A stretch of DNA of 64,000 nt from Limnohabitans sp. Rim28 (GCF_000293865.2 NZ_ALKN02000006.1:124001-188000); one strand, 5' to 3'; counted from the stretch's first letter, positions 52,066 to 63,629 are shown. Translations and numbers: made by a program. Notes: generated by a model from the sequence alone, not told the origin.

Positions 52066-52794
52066 ATGATTGTCTTTTTGCACCCCTCTTCACCCGGCTA
52101 TCTGACGCGTCAGGACAGCATCGCGGTTGCAGGTACGGACGACTTGATCATCCGGGCCTTGCTCGACAAAAATCAATTTCACGACCCTTTGGACGAGGCC
52201 CTGAATTTGGGCATTTCCTCGGCCACTTGGCCTTTGTTTGGCCTGCTTTGGCCCTCCGGGATGCGTTTGGCTGAGCGCATGGCTTTGCGGCCAGTCACTG
52301 GCGAACGCATCCTTGAAATTGGTTGCGGCTTGGGTTTGGCGAGTTTGGTGGCGCATCGCCGAGGCGCACAGGTGACGGCCAGCGACTGCCATCCCTTGGC
52401 GCGAGCATTTTTAGACGAAAACATTCGCCTCAATGACCTGCCGCCACTGCGCTACCGGCATGGGCTGTGGGGACGTGCAGCGCAACGCGAGGACGGTCTG
52501 CCGGTGCTGACAGCGGCCAAGGACGCGCAAGTCCTCGGCTTGTTTGATTTGATTGTGGGCAGCGACATTTTGTATGAGCGCGACGACGAAGGTGCGTTGG
52601 CCGGATTCATCGGTGCCCATGCCGCTGCCCGATCCGAAGTCTGGGTGGTGGACCCGAACCGTGGCAACCGCGCAGCCTTTCACAAGCACATGACACTGGC
52701 CGGCTTTGACCTGCATGAGCAGCTGTTGGCGTGCCCCGCCAAAGGGAATTCACTCGCCTACAAGGGCCGCATGCTGACGTACACCCGCGCTTGA
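52066..52794 (+). CDS. METTL21/nicotinamide N-methyltransferase-like protein methyltransferase
   Basis: A 242-residue class I methyltransferase. Motif I is ILEIGCGLGLASLVAHRRGA (about residues 81-100), followed by VTASDCHPLA and the post-motif LFDLIVGSDILYERDDEG. The NLGISSATWPLFGLLWPSG lead-in is the form seen in family-16 lysine methyltransferases (METTL21/NNMT-like). The target is unknown. The ATG at 52066 is chosen; the longer frame upstream is in non-similar sequence. The gene is divergent from tpsB. Confidence 0.82.
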   Translation: MIVFLHPSSPGYLTRQDSIAVAGTDDLIIRALLDKNQFHDPLDEALNLGISSATWPLFGLLWPSGMRLAERMALRPVTGERILEIGCGLGLASLVAHRRGAQVTASDCHPLARAFLDENIRLNDLPPLRYRHGLWGRAAQREDGLPVLTAAKDAQVLGLFDLIVGSDILYERDDEGALAGFIGAHAAARSEVWVVDPNRGNRAAFHKHMTLAGFDLHEQLLACPAKGNSLAYKGRMLTYTRA

Positions 52795-52809
52795 CGAAAA
52801 AGCCCGCAC

Positions 52810-53613
52810 TTACAGACTGAAATCGTATTCCACGGTGAAGGGCGCATGGTCTGAAAACTTCTCGGCTTTGTAAATCGATTCCTTGCGGGCTTTTTCAGCC
52901 AGCGCGGGCGTGGCCAAGTGGTAGTCCAGTCGCCAACCCACATTCTTGGCATAGGCTTGCCCGCGGTTGCTCCACCAGGTGTAACAGTCGTCGGTGGTGT
53001 GTGGCTGCAGGTGGCGGTACACATCGACCACACCCCCTTGAGTGGTCAGCTGGGTCATCCACTCGCGCTCTTGCGGCAAAAAGCCGCTGTTCTTGAGATT
53101 GCCCTTCCAGTTTTTCAGATCAGCCTGTTGGTGGGCGATGTTCACGTCGCTGCACACAATGAAGTCACGCTCAGCCTTGAGGGCCATCAGGTGCGGGTAC
53201 ATCTTGTCCAAAAATCGAAACTTGGCCTCTTGCCGCTCTGGCCCGGAGGAGCCACTGGGAAAGTAGCAACTGATGATGGACAGCTTGCGCGACGGGGTGT
53301 CAAAGCGCAATTCAACATAACGGCCTTCGGCATCAAACTCACCGCCGTCAAAACCTGCCACCACATCGCTGGGCTCATGTCGGGTGTAAAGGGCCACGCC
53401 GGAGTAACCTTTTTTCTGTGCAAAGTGGAAATAGCCCTTCAAACCGGCCAACTCATCAAACTTGCCCACCACATCGGGGCCCTGCGCTTTGACCTCTTGC
53501 ACGCCAATACAATCAGGTTTTTCTTGCGCCAACCAGGCTTCAACGCCTTTGGTGGTGGCCGAGCGGATGCCGTTGAGGTTGAGGCTGGTGAGTTTGAACA
53601 AGGATTTCCCCAT
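52810..53613 (-). CDS. xth: Exodeoxyribonuclease III
   Basis: A 267-residue AP endonuclease/3'-5' exonuclease of the EEP fold. LNLNGIRSA, the catalytic Glu in VQEVKA, the SDVNIAHQ loop and the terminal SDHAPF with the catalytic His are intact. The ATG at 53613 shares bases with the pyrE start on the other strand. A TTG at 53601 (LFKLTSLNLNG) is the alternative and gives the more usual family start, with GGGGA spaced 6 bases before it. Confidence 0.93.
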   Translation of the reverse strand: MGKSLFKLTSLNLNGIRSATTKGVEAWLAQEKPDCIGVQEVKAQGPDVVGKFDELAGLKGYFHFAQKKGYSGVALYTRHEPSDVVAGFDGGEFDAEGRYVELRFDTPSRKLSIISCYFPSGSSGPERQEAKFRFLDKMYPHLMALKAERDFIVCSDVNIAHQQADLKNWKGNLKNSGFLPQEREWMTQLTTQGGVVDVYRHLQPHTTDDCYTWWSNRGQAYAKNVGWRLDYHLATPALAEKARKESIYKAEKFSDHAPFTVEYDFSL

Positions 53614-54316
53614 GGTGACAGGACAGGCAAGCAGCGCCGAAATGCAGGCGCTTGCTCAGGAATTTGTGCAGTTTTCAGTCGATGCTGGCGTTTTGCGTTT
53701 TGGGCAATTCAAGACCAAAGCCGGACGCATGAGCCCGTACTTCTTTAACGCCGGACTGTTTGACGACGGCGCCAAGCTCAGTCGATTGGCACAATTTTAT
53801 GCAAAAGCCTTGCTGGCCAGCGAGATCGATTTCGACATGATTTTTGGTCCGGCCTACAAGGGCATCCCACTTGGCGCTGCTGTCGCCATTGAGTTATCGC
53901 GTTTGGGCAAGAATGTGCCGTTCGCCTACAACCGCAAAGAGGTCAAGGACCATGGCGAAGGCGGATCATTGGTGGGCGCCCCCTTGCAGGGCCGGGTACT
54001 GATCGTGGACGATGTGATGAGCGCAGGCACCGCTGCACGGGAATCCATCGCCCTGATTCAAGCAGCCGGGGCCATTCCTCATGGCATTGCCATCGCCCTT
54101 GACCGTCAAGAGATGGCCACCGAGAAACAAGCCGACGGTTCGGTCAAGGACGTCCCGCACAGCGCCGTTCAGTATGTGCGCAACACGTTAGGCATGCAGG
54201 TTTGCTGCATTGCACAGCTGTCAGACTTGCTTGATTTTTTGGCCCAACACACTCAAAGCCCATTGGGCGAGCACCTGCCTGTTGTGCAAGCTTACAGAGA
54301 CCGTTACGGCGTGTGA
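53612..54316 (+). CDS. pyrE: Orotate phosphoribosyltransferase
   Basis: A 234-residue enzyme making orotidine 5'-phosphate from orotate and PRPP in pyrimidine synthesis. LRFGQFKTKAGRMSPYFFN (about 25-43), GPAYKGIPLG and the PRPP motif VLIVDDVMSAGTA (near 129-141) are intact. An AAGGA site is correctly spaced before the ATG at 53612. The start codon overlaps the xth start on the opposite strand within CCATGG. Confidence 0.95.
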   Translation: MVTGQASSAEMQALAQEFVQFSVDAGVLRFGQFKTKAGRMSPYFFNAGLFDDGAKLSRLAQFYAKALLASEIDFDMIFGPAYKGIPLGAAVAIELSRLGKNVPFAYNRKEVKDHGEGGSLVGAPLQGRVLIVDDVMSAGTAARESIALIQAAGAIPHGIAIALDRQEMATEKQADGSVKDVPHSAVQYVRNTLGMQVCCIAQLSDLLDFLAQHTQSPLGEHLPVVQAYRDRYGV

Positions 54317-54319
54317 TGC

Positions 54320-54349
54320 ACCACCGGCGAGCCCTGGGCTCGCGGTGGT
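54320..54349 (+). terminator. Large hairpin after pyrE
   Basis: ACCACCG and CGAGCC pair with GGCTCG and CGGTGGT (one bulged G) in a 13-14 bp stem just after the pyrE stop. There is no T-run, so termination is likely but not certain. Confidence 0.5.
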
Positions 54350-54436
54350 CTCCATGGTCAATGACCTGAATTTTTATTCCTGATTTTTTACGGGCCAATC
54401 CTTTGGGGTGATTCGCTTTGGCTGCCGTGTATCGAT

Positions 54437-54463
54437 AATGCCATTTTTGCCACTAATGGCATT
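54437..54463. promoter_or_regulatory. Inverted repeat upstream of the HTH-pseudoreceiver gene
   Basis: AATGCCA (54437-54443) and TGGCATT (54457-54463) are exact inverted copies 13 bases apart; both are embedded in similar TTTTT-rich flanks. This may be an operator for the downstream regulator or for autoregulation. Confidence 0.4.
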
Positions 54464-54581
54464 TTTAAATGAAGCAACGTCCTGTCTCTCCCATCACCCC
54501 ACCGGCTTTTGTTGCGCATTGTGAGCATGTGCCGTGCACGACAAAAACGTTGCCGATTTTCTCCCGCTTGAGGATGTTCGA

Positions 54582-55211
54582 ATGTTGAACGCCTCCGAAT
54601 TGGAAGCACCCCAATCCAAAGCAAGTCGGTCTCAATTTTTGAGCACGGCCCGTGCTGCGAAAGTGCTGGGGCTTTCAACAACGCTGGTACAAACTCTGGT
54701 GGATCAAGGCGAGCTGAAGGGCTGGAAGACCCGTGGTGGTCACCGCCGAATTGCATTCGATTCGATTTCCGAATACCAAAGCCATGTCCACATGGCTTTG
54801 CAACGCAAAGTCAAAACGGAGAACCGCCAACACATCAGTGTCATGGTTGAAAATTCGGAATGGATTCCGGCTTTCAAAAATGATCTGGCTCAGTGGCAAT
54901 TGCCCATTGATGTGAGTTTTTTTGAATCGGTGACAGAAGCGATTTTGGACCTGTCTACGCACCGCCCAGACATGCTTGTTATGGAACTGTCTGCGCCTCT
55001 GGTGCAGCAGGAGAAAACCTTACAAGCTCTGGAGAACTTCAACAAGCGGGGCAAATCACCTTTGCCGGTGGTGATCGTCACACAAGAAAAAAGCTTGTTG
55101 TCTTCTGTGCCCTATCCGTCTGCTTCGACCATCCAATTGGTGCCTGGCCCAATTTCACCGATTTGGCTGCATGCTTATTTGATCGGCATCGTGGCCTCCA
55201 GCAGGCTTTGA
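54582..55211 (+). CDS. Excisionase/MerR-type HTH protein fused to a degenerate receiver-like domain
   Basis: A 209-residue protein. Residues 18-68 form an excisionase/MerR-like winged helix: FLSTARAAKVLGLSTTLVQ then LKGWKTRGGHRRIAF. From about residue 85 the segment order resembles a CheY receiver: ISVMVE, RPDMLVMELSAP, LPVVIVTQE and a last strand STIQLVPG. The residue at the phosphoacceptor place is Glu135 (MEL instead of LLD), and the late Lys-Pro is absent. The ATG at 54582 follows a GAGG site; a GTG at 54534 is possible. It is a stand-alone gene between pyrE and tRNA-Arg with a more A/T-rich composition. The target genes are unknown. Confidence 0.7.
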   Translation: MLNASELEAPQSKASRSQFLSTARAAKVLGLSTTLVQTLVDQGELKGWKTRGGHRRIAFDSISEYQSHVHMALQRKVKTENRQHISVMVENSEWIPAFKNDLAQWQLPIDVSFFESVTEAILDLSTHRPDMLVMELSAPLVQQEKTLQALENFNKRGKSPLPVVIVTQEKSLLSSVPYPSASTIQLVPGPISPIWLHAYLIGIVASSRL

Positions 55212-55247
55212 AACGCGTCCAAGTCAAGCCCCCTGGCCAGGTTCAAT

Positions 55248-55323
55248 TGGTGCGGCTGGCGGGGATCGAACCCACGACCCTTGGCTTCGGAGGCCAATAC
55301 TCTATCCACTGAGCTACAGCCGC
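55248..55323 (-). tRNA. tRNA-Arg (anticodon CCG)
   Basis: A 76-base gene including an encoded CCA. On the minus strand the acceptor GCGGCTG pairs with CAGCCGC, the D arm has TAGCTCAGTGG, the anticodon stem TTGGC/GCCAA holds loop CTCCGAA, and the T arm contains GTTCGATCC. The anticodon CCG reads the codon CGG. Confidence 0.96.
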
Positions 55324-55400
55324 ACTTTTTGACTGACCGATTATCACACGGCTTGTTCGTTGACTCAGGTCATTTGAAAGAACCGTGAAGGGTGGGCCGC

Positions 55401-55406
55401 TATAAT
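55401..55406 (+). promoter_or_regulatory. Consensus -10 box of the cytochrome c5 gene
   Basis: TATAAT lies 58 bases before the start codon. The best -35-like sequence (TTGAAA at 55374) is about 21 bases upstream, wider than usual. Confidence 0.45.
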
Positions 55407-55464
55407 CCGCAGTTGATTTTGACCACCAAGACAGCCCTTACGGCCACCCCCCAACGAGGATTTC

Positions 55465-55986
55465 ATGAGCGACAACAGCCACGATCAACACGAAGCCCAT
55501 ACCGGCCCCGTCAAAACCCCCATGCAAATGCTGATGCTGAGTTTTGCATCATTTGTCATTCCCGTGTTCATCATCATCGGCTTGGTGTTTTATGTCACCT
55601 CAGAGAACAAACCGGCCGCTGGCGCTGTAGACGTTGAGAAAGCCACCGCACTTCGCATCCAGAAAGTTGGCACCGTTGAAGTTCGTGATGCCAATCGCCC
55701 CCTGAAAAATGGCGATGAGGTTTACAAAGCGCAGTGTGCCGCATGTCACGACGCCGGCGCAGCTGGCGCCCCTAAGTTCGCCGTGGCAAGCGCTTGGAGC
55801 GCCCGGTTAGGCCAGGGTCTTGACGGATTGGTCAATTCCGCCTTGAAAGGCAAGGGCGCTATGGGTGCTCAAGCTGGCGGCGACTTCAACGACACTGAAA
55901 TCGCTCGTGCAGTGGTTTACTTGGCCAACAGTGCTGGCGGCAAGTTCGAAGCCCCTAAAGCACCCGTTGCTGAAGCGGCCAAGTAA
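55465..55986 (+). CDS. Cytochrome c5-family membrane-anchored monohaem protein
   Basis: A 173-residue c-type cytochrome. An uncleaved membrane anchor lies near residues 25-47 (LMLSFASFVIPVFIIIGLVFYV-like; landmark only). The haem site CAACH is near residue 91 and a distal Met (GAMGAQAGG) near residue 133. The GDEVYKAQCAACHDAG and ARAVVYLANSAGGKF segments are typical of cytochrome c5. It carries electrons in the periplasm toward terminal oxidases. A GAGGA ribosome site precedes the ATG and a terminator follows. Confidence 0.92.
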   Translation: MSDNSHDQHEAHTGPVKTPMQMLMLSFASFVIPVFIIIGLVFYVTSENKPAAGAVDVEKATALRIQKVGTVEVRDANRPLKNGDEVYKAQCAACHDAGAAGAPKFAVASAWSARLGQGLDGLVNSALKGKGAMGAQAGGDFNDTEIARAVVYLANSAGGKFEAPKAPVAEAAK

Positions 55987-56001
55987 TTTCAGCCTTGCTT
56001 C

Positions 56002-56030
56002 AAAAACCGATCGTTGACGGTCGGTTTTTT
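56002..56030. terminator. Bidirectional rho-independent terminator after cytochrome c5
   Basis: AAAAACCGA (56002-56010) pairs with TCGGTTTTT (56021-56029) around a ten-base loop. A and T tracts on both sides let it serve the convergent gene as well. Confidence 0.85.
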
Positions 56031-56044
56031 TATGTCTTGTCGTT

Positions 56045-56584
56045 TTATTTGAGATTTGCCATCTGGGGGCTACGCTCAAAAGCAAATGTTTTGGGCAGCT
56101 CACCGAATGGGCATTCTTGGCAATCCCAAAGTCCTTGTTCAAGTGCTTTTGCCAGCCTAGGGACATCCATGGTGTGCACCAGTCCAAAGCCCAAGTCGGT
56201 GTCGAGATAGGCTCGCCCTGTTTCATCCAACCAGCAAGCTTTAGGCTTGGCCAGCATGCCCGTGTGCGAGTGCACCGCAAATGTGTCGTCCAAGCGCCAA
56301 ATGAAAGGCGTCACAGCCAACTCGATGTAGACCCTTTGCGGGCCATTTTGGAAATACCACCACCCCTGTTCGTTGCACGCGTAATTGCGCTCGATGAAGG
56401 CAATGAGCTTTTCATGCTGCAACAACGAGCCTTTTGCAGCGCTCGATCCCTCCTGAAAAGCGCCCAATGCCTGAACGCGGTCATCGCGCATCCACCATTG
56501 GCCGCGCGCATCGAGTCCAAGCCAGCCAAAGCAATCCGGCACGTTGGGCCACTTCGCCATAGCTTGTCGAACCAGGTCATCCAT
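56045..56584 (-). CDS. Conserved hypothetical protein (Burkholderiales-type, DUF2944/2946-like)
   Basis: A 179-residue soluble protein beginning MDDLVRQAMAKWPNVPDCFGWL. It has a cluster of aromatic residues, VYIELAVTPFIWRLDD near the middle, and a CxxC pair near the C-terminus (WDCQECPFGELP). I recall similar proteins in Comamonadaceae carrying a DUF label, but the assignment is uncertain and no function is known. A good AAGGGG site precedes the ATG. It lies 12 bases after the upstream YheT-type hydrolase gene. Confidence 0.65.
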   Translation of the reverse strand: MDDLVRQAMAKWPNVPDCFGWLGLDARGQWWMRDDRVQALGAFQEGSSAAKGSLLQHEKLIAFIERNYACNEQGWWYFQNGPQRVYIELAVTPFIWRLDDTFAVHSHTGMLAKPKACWLDETGRAYLDTDLGFGLVHTMDVPRLAKALEQGLWDCQECPFGELPKTFAFERSPQMANLK

Positions 56585-56596
56585 TCTTCACCCCTT

Positions 56597-57601
56597 TCAC
56601 GACTGCGGCCGCAATAGGCTCTGACCTGCTGCAGACAAGAGCCAACTGCCCACCGCTTTCGGCAAGTCCAAAACATGGCCCGGCCAGGCACCCGATGCGA
56701 ATCCCACGTGGCCTCCTTGCTGCGGTTGCCACAGGGTGACACTTTGGGAGACCTCGTTTTTTTGAGGCAAGCTCCGCAAGGGCACAAAGGGATCGTTGCA
56801 GGCGTTCAAAGCCAATGCGGGCAATCGGATCTCGCTCATCAACGGCTTGGCCGATGCGCGGGACCAGTAATCCTGGGTGTCTTTGAAACCATGCAATGGG
56901 GCTGTGAAGACATTGTCAAATTCATAGAGATCCGATGCATTCAACATGGCTTTTTTATCGAACAAGCCCGGAAACTGCGCCCATTTGGCCAGGGCTTTGG
57001 GCTTCATGCTTCGCAAGAACATCGGGGTGTAGATGTACCGGTTCAGACCTTGTCCTATCGCTGCCCCACTTTGGGCCAGGTCCAAGGGTGAGCAGACGGA
57101 TGCTATGGCATCGGCGGTTTGACGTGCCTGCTGTCCGTGTTCGGCTGCCCAGCGCATCAACGCATTCCCACCCAGTGATACGCCGGCGGCCACCAACACG
57201 CTTCCTCCTCTTTGCCGATGCTCTTGGTTCAAGCGTTTGAGGACCCAATCGATCTCGGTGTGATCGCCTGAATGGTAAGCCCGCGGTGCGAGGTTGATCT
57301 GGCCACTGCAGCCCCTGAAATGGGGCATCGCCAGATGGATGTCTTGCTCGGCCGACCAATCGGCGAAGGCCTGCGCGTAATGGCTGGCCGAAGAGCCTTC
57401 AAGACCATGAAACAACACCAACATCGGTCTGCTGCCAGAACTTGCGCTTTGGTGATCGACATCCATGAAGTCACCATCTGGGGTGTTCCATCGGGTCCGC
57501 TGCAGTGGCAATGCTGCTCGATCTCTTTTCTTGGCACACAGCGCAGACCAGATGGTTTGGGCATGGCCGCCCGGCAGCCAAACGGGTGCAGCATATTTCA
57601 T
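56597..57601 (-). CDS. YheT-family alpha/beta hydrolase
   Basis: A 334-residue alpha/beta hydrolase. The oxyanion region is LVLFHGLEGSSASHYAQAF-like, and the nucleophile elbow is GVSLGGNAL (Ser near residue 140). The GHAQTIW start (about residues 12-18) and the late PQQGGHVGF with the catalytic His define the YheT family. The E. coli member has esterase-like activity of unknown role. The start at 57601 lies 4 bases after the upstream stop; a longer frame overlaps that gene and is rejected. Confidence 0.87.
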   Translation of the reverse strand: MKYAAPVWLPGGHAQTIWSALCAKKRDRAALPLQRTRWNTPDGDFMDVDHQSASSGSRPMLVLFHGLEGSSASHYAQAFADWSAEQDIHLAMPHFRGCSGQINLAPRAYHSGDHTEIDWVLKRLNQEHRQRGGSVLVAAGVSLGGNALMRWAAEHGQQARQTADAIASVCSPLDLAQSGAAIGQGLNRYIYTPMFLRSMKPKALAKWAQFPGLFDKKAMLNASDLYEFDNVFTAPLHGFKDTQDYWSRASAKPLMSEIRLPALALNACNDPFVPLRSLPQKNEVSQSVTLWQPQQGGHVGFASGAWPGHVLDLPKAVGSWLLSAAGQSLLRPQS

Positions 57602-57605
57602 CGGG

Positions 57606-58061
57606 TCAGTGCAACACCGTCGGTTTGGCGCCGGTATCTGCAGTGTCATTGGCTGTTCCGGGGCTGGTGTGGTGCGCGACCATGCGCCAGCCCTGCGCCG
57701 TCTTGTGGTACACGTTGGTGGCAATCACATACGCATGCTTGGCGCCTTGAGGCGTGATGATTTCTACACGCTCCACAAGATGGTGCACTGAAGACGCCAA
57801 AGATTCAATTTTGTGGATGCGTTCTGGGTAAGCTTGAACGCTCCCGTTGTTGAACATGTTTTCAAATGTGGCCCTGATGGCACCGACGCCAATCATGCGG
57901 CCTCCTCCTGGATGGACACACACAATGTCGTCCTCTTCTGCCCAACACGCCATGAGTTTGTCCAGATCGGCGTTGTGCAAGGCTTCATAGAAAGCCTGCT
58001 CCACATCATCAGGCGTACCACCCAATAAAGCAGCATTCATTTTTTCGCGTTTCATACTCAT
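57606..58061 (-). CDS. SnoaL/NTF2-like small protein
   Basis: A 151-residue alpha+beta cone-fold protein. The EQAFYEALHNADLDKLMACW helix, ICVHPGG-like loop (here VCVHPGGGRMIG) and the late YHKTAQGWRMVAHHTSP strands are typical of the SnoaL/DUF4440 group. Starts at 58061 or 58055 are both possible. It sits directly upstream of the YheT gene and downstream of the ATP synthase terminator. No reaction can be assigned. Confidence 0.75.
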   Translation of the reverse strand: MSMKREKMNAALLGGTPDDVEQAFYEALHNADLDKLMACWAEEDDIVCVHPGGGRMIGVGAIRATFENMFNNGSVQAYPERIHKIESLASSVHHLVERVEIITPQGAKHAYVIATNVYHKTAQGWRMVAHHTSPGTANDTADTGAKPTVLH

Positions 58062-58092
58062 GTTTTCTTGTGGGCGTGCTGTCATTTTGCCA

Positions 58093-58125
58093 ACAAAAAA
58101 CCCGGTTGCACTGCTGCACCGGGTT
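58093..58125 (-). terminator. Rho-independent terminator of the ATP synthase operon
   Basis: AACCCGG and TGCA pair with TGCA and CCGGGTT (one bulged T) around a four-base loop; the minus strand then has a run of six Ts. It follows atpC and closes the operon. Confidence 0.88.
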
Positions 58126-58172
58126 GTGTGTGTTGCCGTACCCAAGGGGACAGGCATGGTCGTTCAAGCCGC

Positions 58173-58586
58173 TTACTTTTTACGGTACTTGCGCAGCGCA
58201 GACAACTGTGCGGCCAAAACAGCCAACTCAGATTGGGCCACAGCCAAATCGATTTCGCTTTTGGCATTGCGCATGGCCTCTTCTGCCAATTGCTTGGCGG
58301 CGTTGGCCTTTTCTTCGTCGAGGTCTTTGCCGCGGATCGCGGTGTCGGACAGCACGGTCACGCAGTCAGGCTGCACTTCCAAAATGCCACCGGCCACGAA
58401 AACAAATTCCTCGCCGCCGTCGGCTTTTTCGATGCGAACCGAGCCGGCTTTGATGCGGGTGATCAGGGGGGTGTGGCGTGGGTAAATACCCAATTCGCCA
58501 GACTCACCCGGCAAGGCCACAAATCGGGCTTTGCCCGACCAGATGGTCTCTTCTGCACTGACCACATCAACGTGGATGGTGTTCAT
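58173..58586 (-). CDS. atpC: ATP synthase F1 subunit epsilon
   Basis: A 137-residue central-stalk subunit. The N-terminal beta-sandwich has [15 protein letters not shown] and [14 protein letters not shown]; the C-terminal two helices (from about residue 88) can inhibit ATP hydrolysis. It is the last gene of the operon, 67 bases after atpD. Confidence 0.95.
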   Translation of the reverse strand: MNTIHVDVVSAEETIWSGKARFVALPGESGELGIYPRHTPLITRIKAGSVRIEKADGGEEFVFVAGGILEVQPDCVTVLSDTAIRGKDLDEEKANAAKQLAEEAMRNAKSEIDLAVAQSELAVLAAQLSALRKYRKK

Positions 58587-58653
58587 GTTTACTCCTTAAA
58601 AAGGTGCTTTCAAGCGGGCTTGGGGGGAGCTTGTCAGCATCCCCCATGCGGGC

Positions 58654-60980
<2,327 letters not shown>

Positions 60981-61007
60981 CAGTGGCTCCTTTTGATCAG
61001 GTGGAAA

Positions 61008-62561
61008 TTAAGCAAAGCTTTTCTTGAACGCTGCGACAGCTGTGGTCAATTCGGCTTCCGCCTCTTTGTCCAAAGCTTTGGAGCTTTCAATTTTGGCCAA
61101 CAGTGCTGCGCACGAGTCCTTGAGGTAAGCATGCAAGCCGTGTTCGAATGCCAAGACTTTCTTGACGTCGATGTCGTCCATGAAACCTTTGTTGACCGCG
61201 AACAAGCTGGCACCCATCAAGCTGATCGACAGAGGGCTGTACTGGGCTTGCTTGAGCAATTCGGTCACGCGGGCACCGCGGTCGAGTTGCTTGCGTGTGG
61301 ACTCGTCCAGATCGGAGGCGAACTGAGCGAAAGCCGCCAATTCACGGTACTGGGCCAAGTCGGTACGGATACCACCGGACTGACCTTTGATGATCTTGGT
61401 TTGCGCCGAGCTACCCACACGAGACACCGAAATACCGGCGTTGATCGCAGGGCGGATACCGGCGTTGAACAAGGAGGTTTCCAAGAAGATCTGACCGTCA
61501 GTGATCGAAATCACGTTGGTAGGCACGAAAGCTGACACGTCACCGGCTTGGGTTTCAATGATGGGCAGAGCCGTCAAAGAACCTGTCTTGCCAGTCACTG
61601 CGCCCTTGGTGAAGGCTTCGACATAGTCGGCGTTCACGCGGGCTGCGCGCTCGAGCAGACGGCTGTGCAAATAGAACACGTCGCCAGGGTAGGCTTCGCG
61701 GCCTGGTGGGCGGCGCAAGAGCAAAGAGACTTGACGGTAAGCCACAGCTTGCTTGGACAGATCGTCATAAACGATCAAAGCATCTTCGCCACGGTCACGG
61801 AAGTATTCGCCCATGGTGCAGCCAGAGTAGGCCGACACGTACTGCATGGCAGCGGATTCAGAGGCAGAGGCAGCCACGACGATGGTGTATTCCATCGCGC
61901 CAGCTTGCTCCAAAGCGCGCACCACGTTTTTGATCGACGACGCCTTTTGGCCGATCGCGACGTAAACGCAGGTCATGTTCTGACCTTTTTGGTTGATGAT
62001 GGCATCGATCGCGACGGCAGTTTTGCCAGTCTGACGGTCACCAATGATCAATTCGCGCTGACCACGACCCACGGGCACCATGGAGTCGATCGACTTCAGA
62101 CCCGTTTGCATGGGCTGGTCCACCGATTTACGAGCGATCACGCCAGGGGCGACTTTTTCGATCACGTCGGTCATCTTGGCGTCGATGGGGCCTTTGCCGT
62201 CGATCGGCTGACCCAAAGCGTTCACCACGCGGCCAATCAATTCGGGACCGACGGGGACTTCCAAAATGCGGCCGGTGCACTTGACCGTGTCGCCTTCAGA
62301 GATGTGCTCGTATTCACCCAAGATCACGGCGCCCACCGAGTCACGCTCGAGGTTCAGTGCCAGACCAAAAGTGGCAGCGCCATCGGCTGTGGATGGGAAT
62401 TCGAGCATTTCGCCCTGCATCACATCGGACAGGCCGTGCACACGAACGATACCGTCGGTCACAGACACCACAGTGCCTTGGTTGCGGATATCGGCGCTGG
62501 CGGACAGCCCTTCAATGCGGCTCTTGATCAGTTCAGAAATTTCTGCGGGATTGAGTTGCAT
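61008..62561 (-). CDS. atpA: ATP synthase F1 subunit alpha
   Basis: A 517-residue non-catalytic nucleotide-binding subunit. Walker A is GDRQTGKTA (about residues 169-177). SVYAIGQK is here [10 protein letters not shown], and [11 protein letters not shown] near residue 375 supplies the arginine finger (Ser-Arg region in SVSRVGS). The gene starts 44 bases after atpH. Confidence 0.97.
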   Translation of the reverse strand: MQLNPAEISELIKSRIEGLSASADIRNQGTVVSVTDGIVRVHGLSDVMQGEMLEFPSTADGAATFGLALNLERDSVGAVILGEYEHISEGDTVKCTGRILEVPVGPELIGRVVNALGQPIDGKGPIDAKMTDVIEKVAPGVIARKSVDQPMQTGLKSIDSMVPVGRGQRELIIGDRQTGKTAVAIDAIINQKGQNMTCVYVAIGQKASSIKNVVRALEQAGAMEYTIVVAASASESAAMQYVSAYSGCTMGEYFRDRGEDALIVYDDLSKQAVAYRQVSLLLRRPPGREAYPGDVFYLHSRLLERAARVNADYVEAFTKGAVTGKTGSLTALPIIETQAGDVSAFVPTNVISITDGQIFLETSLFNAGIRPAINAGISVSRVGSSAQTKIIKGQSGGIRTDLAQYRELAAFAQFASDLDESTRKQLDRGARVTELLKQAQYSPLSISLMGASLFAVNKGFMDDIDVKKVLAFEHGLHAYLKDSCAALLAKIESSKALDKEAEAELTTAVAAFKKSFA

Positions 62562-62605
62562 GACTCTTTCCTTCTTTCTTTAAATATGTCCGGTCTCAAT
62601 CCGCA

Positions 62606-63136
62606 TCAAGCGGTGAGGGCCGATTTCATTTGTTCCAGTCGGGCCTTGACAGAGGTATCGAGCACCTCGTCACCCACCACCACACGGATGCCGCCAATCA
62701 AGGCTGCATCCAATTCGACGCTCACGTTGAGCTTGCGCGCAAATCGTTTTTCGAGCGTGGACGACAAATCAGCCAAGGCCGAAGCGTCGATGGGAAATGC
62801 GCTGTAAACCACCGCGTCAGCGGTGCCACCTTGCGCATTCATGAGGGCCCGGTACTGCTGTGCGACGACAGGCAGCGCACTGAGACGGCGGTTTTCGATC
62901 ACCAGGCGCAGGAAATTTTTGCCAGCCTCGGACAGTGGTGTACGCACCACGCCAGAGATCAGCTCAAATGCCTGCTCGTCGGACACTTTGGGGCTGTCGA
63001 TGAACTGCTGAAGTTGCGCGTTGTCGGCAACCGCAGCGAGTTCGTCCAGCCAAGCGGCCGTGCCAGCAAGATCGGATGCCTGCGCCTTGAAAAGCGCTTC
63101 GGCATAAGGGCGGGCGATGGTAGCAAGTTCTGCCAT
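62606..63136 (-). CDS. atpH: ATP synthase F1 subunit delta
   Basis: A 176-residue OSCP-family stator protein. The N-terminal [19 protein letters not shown] helix and the C-terminal [24 protein letters not shown] segment are diagnostic. It joins the b-subunit stalk to the alpha3beta3 head. Confidence 0.95.
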   Translation of the reverse strand: MAELATIARPYAEALFKAQASDLAGTAAWLDELAAVADNAQLQQFIDSPKVSDEQAFELISGVVRTPLSEAGKNFLRLVIENRRLSALPVVAQQYRALMNAQGGTADAVVYSAFPIDASALADLSSTLEKRFARKLNVSVELDAALIGGIRVVVGDEVLDTSVKARLEQMKSALTA

Positions 63137-63158
63137 GGTCTTCTCTGGCTGGAGCTTT

Positions 63159-63629
63159 TTACAGCTCGGTCTTGAGGCGGCTCAGCAGATCAGCGTGGAC
63201 ACCGGCGTTGACTTCCTTGCGGAGAATCTGCTCAGCGCCCTTCACAGCCAAGGCAGCGACTTGCTCACGCAGGGCTTCGCGGGCCTTGACTGCCTGCTGC
63301 TCGGCTTCAGCCTTTGCAGCGGCAATGATCTTGTTGCCTTCTTCGGTGGCACGAACTTTGGCTTCTTCAACGATGCCATTTGCACGGCGCTCGGCGTCAG
63401 CCAAGCGCGAAGCCGTCTCATTGCGAGACTGGGCCAACTCGGCCTCTACACGCGCATTGGCGCTGGAGAGTTCGGCTTTGGCTTTGTCTGCTGCAGCGAG
63501 GCCGTCAGCGATTTTCAGTGCCCGTTCGTCGAGCGCTTTTGTGATCGGGGGCCACACGAATTTCATCGTGAACCACACCAGAATCGCAAAAACGATCATC
63601 TGAATGAACAGAGTAGCGTTAATGTTCAC
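63159..63629 (-). CDS. atpF: ATP synthase F0 subunit b
   Basis: A 156-residue peripheral-stalk protein with one N-terminal membrane helix (about residues 5-25, [18 protein letters not shown]) and a long charged coiled coil rich in Ala, Glu and Arg. The start codon is GTG at 63629, preceded by an AAGGA site. Length matches E. coli AtpF. Confidence 0.95.
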   Translation of the reverse strand: MNINATLFIQMIVFAILVWFTMKFVWPPITKALDERALKIADGLAAADKAKAELSSANARVEAELAQSRNETASRLADAERRANGIVEEAKVRATEEGNKIIAAAKAEAEQQAVKAREALREQVAALAVKGAEQILRKEVNAGVHADLLSRLKTEL

